The position numbers and the translations under genes were made by a program. Under the pieces are notes generated by a model. The model saw only the letters and a list, made by a program, of their open reading frames with translations, searched no databases and was not told the origin of the DNA. From Thermoplasmatota archaeon (GTDB lineage Archaea > Thermoplasmatota > Thermoplasmata > Methanomassiliicoccales > Methanomassiliicoccaceae), in contig JAKIXL010000103.1 of assembly GCA_022709105.1 (NCBI GenBank), forward strand, positions 1 through 5,432: a stretch of DNA of 5,432 bases, given 5' to 3'. This document shows positions 1 through 4,661 of the stretch, in pieces. How positions within the stretch are numbered: position 1 is the stretch's first letter; every line of letters starts with the position of its first letter.

Positions 1-38
1 CCGCTCGATAGAAGACGCGAGAAGCGCGCAGGCGATGC

Positions 39-287
39 TCACGCCGTCGCGCTCTGGGCGATCGACGGTCTGGAGGCTCTGCTCATAAGCTCGTGGAAAT
101 GCTCCAGCGCGTATTGGTCGTTGATGCTCACGACGAGGACGTACTTGTCGCCCTCCATCCTTGCCCCCATGACCATGCCCAATGTGCGGCCGCCAACCTC
201 GAACGGGCAGGACTCCTCGGCCATGAACCTCTCGTACATGGCCTTAGTGACCTCGTCCTTGGAAGGAGGCGTAATATGCAGGATCAC
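39..287 (-). CDS. Small hypothetical protein, probably leaderless with a GTG start
   Basis: I do not recognise this 82-residue protein. It can be read as a short strand (ILHIT), a helix (residues 10-25), a beta-rich centre (residues 29-55, GGRTLGMVMGARM then KYVLVVSI) and a second helix (57-70), so a small alpha/beta fold is likely. There is no signal peptide or membrane segment, and only one cysteine (C27). The frame stays open upstream to about 392, but a TATA box at 309-316 lies inside that extension, which therefore cannot be translated from this promoter. A GTG at 285-287 lies about 25 bases from the centre of the TATA box, which is where transcription should start, so I chose a leaderless GTG start. 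An internal ATG at 237-239 is the alternative, but it would drop the first strand and most of the first helix. It is divergent from the GTPase operon, so it could be co-regulated or regulatory; nothing in the sequence proves either. Confidence 0.6.
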   Translation of the reverse strand: MILHITPPSKDEVTKAMYERFMAEESCPFEVGGRTLGMVMGARMEGDKYVLVVSINDQYALEHFHELMSRASRPSIAQSATA

Positions 288-303
288 AAATTGATTATCT
301 AAC

Positions 304-328
304 GAATAGTATAAATGCGATAGTATTC
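304..328 (-). promoter_or_regulatory. TATA box of the small gene, inside an imperfect dyad
   Basis: Read on the minus strand, ATTTATAC at 316-309 is a good archaeal TATA box, with its centre about 25-26 bases upstream of the GTG at 287. On either side lie arms GAATAGTA (304-311) and TAGTATTC (321-328), which are complementary at 7 of 8 positions. A protein bound to this dyad would occlude TBP. No purine-rich BRE is obvious. The TATA assignment is fairly firm; the operator reading is an inference. Confidence 0.6.
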
Positions 329-363
329 TAATTGCGATTATTGATAGCGACACTTGTCCCCGC

Positions 364-376
364 GCCGGCCGCCGGC
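364..376. repeat. Short GC palindrome in the divergent control region
   Basis: GCCGG (364-368) and CCGGC (372-376) form a perfect 5-base dyad with a 3-base centre. It lies between the two divergent promoters. GC-rich palindromes of this size are common in GC-rich DNA, so it may mean nothing. Confidence 0.3.
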
Positions 377-393
377 ACGATAAGGGGCACATA

Positions 394-409
394 GGCGGTC
401 CGCCGTCCT
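394..409 (+). repeat. Left copy of a 16-base inverted repeat flanking the operon
   Basis: The 16 bases here are the exact reverse complement of positions 4555-4570, just past the end of the two-gene operon. The element is itself nearly palindromic: GGCGG and CCGCC arms around one central base (394-404). Outside the 16 bases the match stops at once on both sides, and no target-site duplication is seen, so there is no direct support for a transposon end. A GC-rich codon-pair sequence sharing 10 bases also occurs inside the second operon gene (3254-3263), which weakens the significance somewhat. Confidence 0.5.
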
Positions 410-415
410 GCGGAC
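398..415 (+). promoter_or_regulatory. Candidate operator dyad directly upstream of the operon TATA box
   Basis: GTCCGC (398-403) and GCGGAC (410-415) are perfect 6-base arms around a 6-base centre. The dyad ends one base before the AT-rich TATA-like stretch of the GTPase operon, at the place where archaeal activators or BRE-overlapping repressors bind. It overlaps the left copy of the flanking inverted repeat (394-409), so the two may be one element read two ways. Function is an inference from position and symmetry. Confidence 0.4.
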
Positions 416-416
416 A

Positions 417-424
417 TATTTTAA
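417..424 (+). promoter_or_regulatory. TATA-like box of the GTPase-ATPase operon
   Basis: TATTTTAA is the best AT-rich box in an otherwise GC-rich region. Its centre predicts a transcript start near 446-447, giving a leader of about 14 bases before the ATG at 461. A second AT-rich stretch (ATATCATAA, 432-440) would instead predict a start at the ATG itself, that is, a leaderless transcript. The AGGGG at 456-460 abuts the ATG and is too close to serve as an ordinary Shine-Dalgarno site, so leaderless or near-leaderless initiation is plausible. Confidence 0.5.
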
Positions 425-460
425 TCCTCCAATATCATAAGAACTGCCGGCGAGCAGGGG

Positions 461-2293
461 ATGACCGAGACATCTGTTCAAACAGCGGTCCTGAAGGACG
501 GGGCATTGGCCTGGAGCGCCGACAGCAGTGCCTGCCTGGTCTATCCGGTCGGCAGGCAGAGGGCCCGCCTGCTTCTCGCCGCCGATCTCCTGGCCGGCTT
601 CGCCGACCGCACCCTCGGCAACGCATCGCTCAGGCTCGCGACCGCCCTGGAAGGCTGGGAGAGGAGCAGAAGGCAGGCTGCTTCCGACCCCGCACTGACC
701 GATAGGGAGAGAAGGAGCAAAGAGGCATCCATCGGAAAGGAGACGGACAAGCTTAGAAAGGAGCTAGGCCAATTGGAAAGCTTCGACAAGGGCCGCTACC
801 TGTACGAGGTGGCCAAGGCCACTCTATTAGAGGACTTCGAGTTCGGCCAGCTCACCAGCTTGGTGAGGAAGCACATCTCGGAGCGGGACGAGAGGGGGCA
901 GAGCGAGCCGGCGGGCGAGGGGGCTGGGCCGGAGGGCGCTTGGACCGCGGTCCAGGTGTCCCCTCAGGACAGGGACCTGCTGGAGGCGGTCCATGCAATC
1001 AAGGAGAGCTCGCCCGTATCCAAGGAGCTATTCCTGGAGAAGCGCATCCTGCCGGCGGCCTGGTTCTTGGAGTGGATGGTCCGCAACGAAGGCCTGGCCT
1101 TGGAGCTGGGCCGCTCGGAGCTCAAGGCGATGAAGGCCCTGGCCCCGCTGGAGAAGGACATGGGGCCCACGCTAATGACCTCTCACCGCGAGATCGTGCG
1201 CATGGCATGCGCTCTCCGGGCATTGAGCGGCGCCATGGACCTGGTCCAAGGAGCGAGGGGCGGGCCGGCGCGGCCGAGGCTGCGAAGCGATTACATCGCC
1301 TCCTTCCTACCCGCCTTCGCCGACTACCGCTCGCTGGCCGAGAGGTTCGACCGGGCCAAGGAAAAGGACCTCGCCGGCATCGTGGTAGTGGGCATGGGCG
1401 GCTCGGGCAAGACCACATTCCTTCGGAGATGCTACTCCCTGCTCCGCAGCGATCCCGAGAACCAAGGCCTCAGCGAGGAGATAGATCCCAAGAGCACCGC
1501 CTTCGTGGTCGGCCACATGTTCCGGGACATCACCGTGCCGATGTTCGACGGCAGGAAGGAGCTGACCCTATGCTGGATGGACACCGCCGGTTCGGAGGAC
1601 TACCGCCTTCTGGGCCAGCAGCTTACGGCGTCCGTGCGAGAGCTGAGGAACAGGATGTTCCTGGGGAGACCGGCGGACTACAGCCTGCTGTTCATGTGGT
1701 CATATGAGCCCAGCTACGATCCTGGACGCGATGCCCAGGGTTTCGAGGACGTGCTCACTCGGTTCATGGAGGAGGTCGAGGACCTGGCCTATTATGACCT
1801 GGAGCTTCCCGGGAGGACGTACCTGCTTCTCAACAAGGCCGACGCGGCCGAAGGAAAGGGAACGGCCGAGCGGTTCGCGATCGAGCACGAGAGGCGGTTC
1901 CGGGCAGTGATGGAGAGGAAGGGCATGCCCGGGGAATGCCTAGGCTTCATATCAGTCCTCAACGGCTCGGACAAGGACATCGCGGACCGCTTCTCGGTCA
2001 CCATGTTCGGTCTATCGGACCGTGAGTGGAAGAGCGCAACGGCATCCGTCCGAGCGGGCATAAACCAGGGGATCATGGGAAACCTGCTCGATACGGAGGC
2101 CGCCATGCTGTTCAAGCGGGAGGTTTATGATCCGTGCTCAGGCCTCGGACAGGAGGAATATCTGAGAGAGACGGTCGCATGGATCGATAGGTACCTCCGG
2201 ACGCCCGGCGGCGCGAACGTTTCGACGAGGGCGCTCCTAAGGAGCCTCAGGGCGTTCCTGAGCGGGGAGATGGATGGAGATGCGGTCGCTTAG
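461..2293 (+). CDS. Ras-like GTPase with a large unassigned N-terminal region
   Basis: This 610-residue soluble protein carries a GTPase domain in its second half. The P-loop is G311-MGGSGK-T318. G3 is D374-TAGSED, preceded by a hydrophobic strand (LTLCWM). G4 is N458-K-A-D461, preceded by YLLL. A possible G5 is I497-S498. T358 may be the switch I threonine, though this is weak. Aligned with Ras, the catalytic glutamine after DTAG is serine (S378), so intrinsic hydrolysis may be slow or depend on a partner. The G3-G4 distance (84 residues) is longer than in Ras (59). Residues 1-63 are unassigned. Residues 64-107 are highly charged and likely coiled coil. Residues 143-160 are a Gly/Glu/Pro-rich linker, and 165-300 are helical and unassigned. 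There is no signal peptide or membrane segment. It is the first gene of an operon, and its end overlaps the next gene by 20 bases. Possible relatives are GTPases of bacterial and archaeal NTP-dependent conflict systems or MglA/Rab-like regulators. GTPase assignment is strong; the role is unknown. Confidence 0.88.
   Translation: MTETSVQTAVLKDGALAWSADSSACLVYPVGRQRARLLLAADLLAGFADRTLGNASLRLATALEGWERSRRQAASDPALTDRERRSKEASIGKETDKLRKELGQLESFDKGRYLYEVAKATLLEDFEFGQLTSLVRKHISERDERGQSEPAGEGAGPEGAWTAVQVSPQDRDLLEAVHAIKESSPVSKELFLEKRILPAAWFLEWMVRNEGLALELGRSELKAMKALAPLEKDMGPTLMTSHREIVRMACALRALSGAMDLVQGARGGPARPRLRSDYIASFLPAFADYRSLAERFDRAKEKDLAGIVVVGMGGSGKTTFLRRCYSLLRSDPENQGLSEEIDPKSTAFVVGHMFRDITVPMFDGRKELTLCWMDTAGSEDYRLLGQQLTASVRELRNRMFLGRPADYSLLFMWSYEPSYDPGRDAQGFEDVLTRFMEEVEDLAYYDLELPGRTYLLLNKADAAEGKGTAERFAIEHERRFRAVMERKGMPGECLGFISVLNGSDKDIADRFSVTMFGLSDREWKSATASVRAGINQGIMGNLLDTEAAMLFKREVYDPCSGLGQEEYLRETVAWIDRYLRTPGGANVSTRALLRSLRAFLSGEMDGDAVA
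2264..2269 (+). promoter_or_regulatory. Ribosome binding site of the ATPase gene, inside the GTPase gene
   Basis: GGGGAG ends four bases before the ATG at 2274 and ten bases before a second in-frame ATG at 2280. Both starts lie inside the 3' end of the preceding gene, which stops at 2291-2293. I use 2274, but 2280 (dropping two residues) fits almost as well. The position implies that ribosomes translating the GTPase gene reach and open this site, that is, translational coupling. Confidence 0.5.
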
Positions 2294-4538
2294 GGACCTC
2301 GACGCTGAGCTGGGCAGGCACAATCTCCTGTTCGCCCGGACGCCGGAAAAGGCACGATTGTGCCGACAGCTGTTGACCGGCAGCGTCCTGCTCCACGGAT
2401 CGGGAGGGATGGGGAAGACAACCCTCATGCTCCATGCCCTGCGGGAGCTGGGAAGCATGGGAGGCGGCCTCCAAAGCGCCTCCCCGCCCGTCCCGGACGC
2501 TGGGCACTCATTCTACTTCGAGGACCTTAGCGCCTTCATCCGTTTCCTCGGGGTAAGGAAAAGACCGCTCACGGTGAACAGGGCCTCGATCGCCTTCAGA
2601 TGGGACGAGGGCGGTGAGAGGAAGGAATCGACCATCACGCTCCGCGGACGGGGAGCATCGGTCCCCGAGGGCAAGGCCACGCCGATGGCGGCATCGTCAC
2701 CGATCTTCCAGACCGACCGCCTGGTCGTCCGCTCCACGCTGGAGGCGGTCATAGGGCCGAGGTTCGACATGGAAGAGGTGGCAAAAAAGGCAGAGCCTAC
2801 GCTGGCCCGCTTCTCCGAGACCCTGGGGCAGGCCATAGAGCAGGCAAGGAGAGGGAAAGGCAAGGATGCCATCCAGGGCGCGGGCGGGGGCGGGACCGGA
2901 AGGACTATGCCGGCGAGGATCGCAGGCGCCCTGGCCGCGGTCGTGGACGGCTCGGTCGGGGAGGGGAGCAGGGAGCGCGGCGTCGTCCTGAACTTCCTGG
3001 AGGAGGAGCTGGCAGCCCTCGTGGAAGAGTGCAACAGGGAGGTCTACCTCTCCGCGGCGTCTTTCCTCAGAGCGGAAGACGGACCTGTCCGGCGTTCGTC
3101 CCTCCGGGAGTTCGAGGATAGCCTGCTGGAGTTCCTGGACAACAGCAACCTCGATCGCCTTGTCCCCGGAGAGATGACCTTTTGGAGATGGTACATAGGG
3201 ATCGATCACTTGGAGAGAGGGGTGCCCGGGTGGACCCTGGACATCAAGAAGGAGGCGGTCCGCATGATCTATGAGAAACTGTCGGAGAAGGACGGCTTCC
3301 ACGCGGTAATGGCCGTGGAGCCCAATCCCGCCCTGATCTTCGGGCACATGGGGCCAGGAGAGGTCAGGTCCGACAGGGAAGGCGCGGCCATCTCCTCTAT
3401 GGAGGTCATCATGCCTCCCAAAGACGACCTCGTGCGCGAGAGCTCCAACTTCATTGTCGAGAACGTCGATGACCTCGGCGGCCTGCGGAAGGCCGATGTG
3501 CAGAAGGTGATGGCGGACCTCTACGACCACTGCAGAGGGCGGATCAGGCTATACTATCTGGTGCGCAGCATCAAGAACCTTCCCGCGCTGCAAGCGCAGG
3601 GGATGGAGCAGGTAGAGCCGGACGCGTCGTTCCTGGACCGGCAGCTGGGGGATGCCCTGGGCCAGCTGGGCATGCGCTATGAGTACGATATCAGCATCAA
3701 GAACCTGCCGGCGGTGCAGCCCCTGTTGGAACTGGCGAGGATGAGGGAGCGGTCGGCCGCGGAGAGCGCCCCGCAGATATCCAGGAACGTGATGTCCTGG
3801 CTCCTGGACGTCCACCAGGTAGGCCCGGCGGTGGGGGCCGGCAGATACCTGGCCGCCATGGAGGCCTATGGCGTCCTGAAGGTCGACGGGGACCGCATCG
3901 GGTTCTTCGACCCCTATGTGGAGTGGGAGATGCGTTCTTTGGCCAGGTCTGCGGACCATGGGGACCCTCCTCTGGCGATAGCCTTCCGTTCGGTCGACCG
4001 GCTGAACCGCTTCCTTTCCGTCGTGGACGAGGCAGACGTCCTGGCCCTCTCCAGCTACATCTCGGCGTCGCTCTCGAAATGGTCGGCCACGTCCAGGACC
4101 GATCCCGGGATATATGCCTCTCTGGTCTCCGCTCTGGAGGGCGGAGGGGACTTTCCCGACCGCAGGAGAAAGCTCGCTGCCTTGGCGGCCAGCGCCGTCC
4201 TCGGCGGCGTGCCCTTCCCCTCGGTCGACCTAGAGGGCCGCCGCCGGCAGATCATCGCTGAGCTGCTGAGGGGAGCGGTCAACGGCAGCGACCCGCGGCT
4301 GGCCTCGCTGGCCTCCCGGGCCGCGAGGAAGATGACCGAGCTGGCGGGGGCCAAGGGATGCGTGCTCTGCGGTGCTCACTTAGAGGACGGCCAGGTCATT
4401 TGCGCTTCCTGCGGAGCGGACTACCGGGACATATGCCCGTCCTGCGGAGAGAGTCTGGCCCCTCACTTCGCATACTGCGCCGGCTGCGGGGCCGAGGCGC
4501 CCCGGGACCGGACGGCCCGCCAGGGGACCGAGCTCTGA
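2274..4538 (+). CDS. P-loop ATPase (STAND/AAA-like) with C-terminal double zinc ribbon
   Basis: The 754-residue protein has a Walker A at G42-SGGMGK-T49, preceded by the strand SVLLH; the GSGGMGKTTL form is typical of STAND/AAA-type ATPases. The best Walker B is WYIGID-HLE with D311 and E314, followed by AVMAVEPN (344-351), a plausible sensor-1 strand. About 260 residues separate the two motifs, far more than usual. This insert has a beta-rich part (79-127), helices (165-193, 236-266) and a Gly/Lys-rich linker (193-210). Residues 500-556 could form a winged helix. The motif SIKNLPA occurs twice (432 and 474). At the C-terminus are two zinc ribbons of identical spacing, C696-x2-C699-x10-C710-x2-C713 and C721-x2-C724-x10-C735-x2-C738, followed by a 16-residue tail. 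No membrane segment or nuclease, protease or TIR motif is seen. It is coupled to the upstream GTPase, so the two probably act together. Walker A and the zinc ribbons are certain by eye; Walker B and the winged helix are probable. The family and function are not identified. Confidence 0.87.
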   Translation: MEMRSLRDLDAELGRHNLLFARTPEKARLCRQLLTGSVLLHGSGGMGKTTLMLHALRELGSMGGGLQSASPPVPDAGHSFYFEDLSAFIRFLGVRKRPLTVNRASIAFRWDEGGERKESTITLRGRGASVPEGKATPMAASSPIFQTDRLVVRSTLEAVIGPRFDMEEVAKKAEPTLARFSETLGQAIEQARRGKGKDAIQGAGGGGTGRTMPARIAGALAAVVDGSVGEGSRERGVVLNFLEEELAALVEECNREVYLSAASFLRAEDGPVRRSSLREFEDSLLEFLDNSNLDRLVPGEMTFWRWYIGIDHLERGVPGWTLDIKKEAVRMIYEKLSEKDGFHAVMAVEPNPALIFGHMGPGEVRSDREGAAISSMEVIMPPKDDLVRESSNFIVENVDDLGGLRKADVQKVMADLYDHCRGRIRLYYLVRSIKNLPALQAQGMEQVEPDASFLDRQLGDALGQLGMRYEYDISIKNLPAVQPLLELARMRERSAAESAPQISRNVMSWLLDVHQVGPAVGAGRYLAAMEAYGVLKVDGDRIGFFDPYVEWEMRSLARSADHGDPPLAIAFRSVDRLNRFLSVVDEADVLALSSYISASLSKWSATSRTDPGIYASLVSALEGGGDFPDRRRKLAALAASAVLGGVPFPSVDLEGRRRQIIAELLRGAVNGSDPRLASLASRAARKMTELAGAKGCVLCGAHLEDGQVICASCGADYRDICPSCGESLAPHFAYCAGCGAEAPRDRTARQGTEL
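3567..3718 (+). repeat. Pair of near-identical 26-base direct repeats within the ATPase gene
   Basis: Positions 3567-3592 and 3693-3718 agree at 23 of 26 bases and lie exactly 126 bases (42 codons) apart. Both encode SIKNLPA followed by a hydrophobic residue and Gln. The remaining 33 residues of the 42-residue period show no clear similarity, so this is either a short duplication or a repeated structural motif, not a full tandem domain. Confidence 0.6.
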
Positions 4539-4554
4539 CCGACGGCGGTGCGGG

Positions 4555-4570
4555 AGGACGGCGGACCGCC
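4555..4570 (+). repeat. Right copy of the 16-base inverted repeat flanking the operon
   Basis: These bases are the exact reverse complement of 394-409 and begin 16 bases after the stop codon of the ATPase gene. The near-palindromic core (4560-4570, GGCGG/CCGCC arms around one base) could fold as a hairpin at the end of the operon transcript. A shorter direct repeat, GACGGCGG, occurs at 4541-4548 and 4558-4565. No T-rich tract follows on the plus strand, so I do not call it a terminator. Confidence 0.5.
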
Positions 4571-4616
4571 GATGCAGTCGCCTCTAAAGGAACGAAGGTC
4601 GAGATATTAGGATTCG

Positions 4617-4653
4617 GAAGAAAAGGATAAAAGAGAAGAGGGGGCGGCGCCCC
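4617..4653 (-). terminator. Hairpin plus pyrimidine/T-rich tract ending the surface protein gene
   Basis: On the minus strand, eight bases past the stop codon of the surface protein gene, GGGGC (4653-4649) pairs with GCCCC (4645-4641) around a 3-base loop. It is followed by a pyrimidine tract containing two TTTT runs (4640-4617). Archaeal termination relies mainly on T-rich tracts, so the tract is the stronger half of the signal. On the plus strand the same stretch is purine-rich, and no terminator for the operon is visible in 4539-4661. Confidence 0.6.
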
Positions 4654-4661
4654 GTTGCTCC

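Noticed and set aside
16..28. CGCG-N5-CGCG hairpin after the small gene, as a terminator
   Set aside because: The stem is only four pairs and no clear T tract follows on the minus strand; the window ends too soon to judge.
316..350. TGCGAT-like short repeats upstream of the small gene as iterons
   Set aside because: Only two good copies (316-321 and 333-338) and one partial; too few and too short to call.
288..392. N-terminal extension of the small minus-strand protein up to an ATG near 392
   Set aside because: The extension spans the TATA box and dyad at 304-328, and its sequence is not protein-like, so a start downstream of the TATA box is preferred.
940..1707. A long open frame of 255 codons overlapping the GTPase gene on the plus strand
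   Set aside because: Its product is a Gly/Pro/Arg-rich low-complexity sequence typical of an out-of-frame reading of GC-rich coding DNA, while the overlapping frame has conserved GTPase motifs.
2697..3530. A 277-codon open frame on the minus strand opposite the ATPase gene
   Set aside because: It is a codon-bias shadow: no recognisable domain, no promoter, and it lies entirely within the well-supported ATPase frame.
394..4570. Flanking 16-base inverted repeats as ends of a transposon
   Set aside because: There is no transposase or integrase between them, no target-site duplication, and the repeats are short and internally palindromic.
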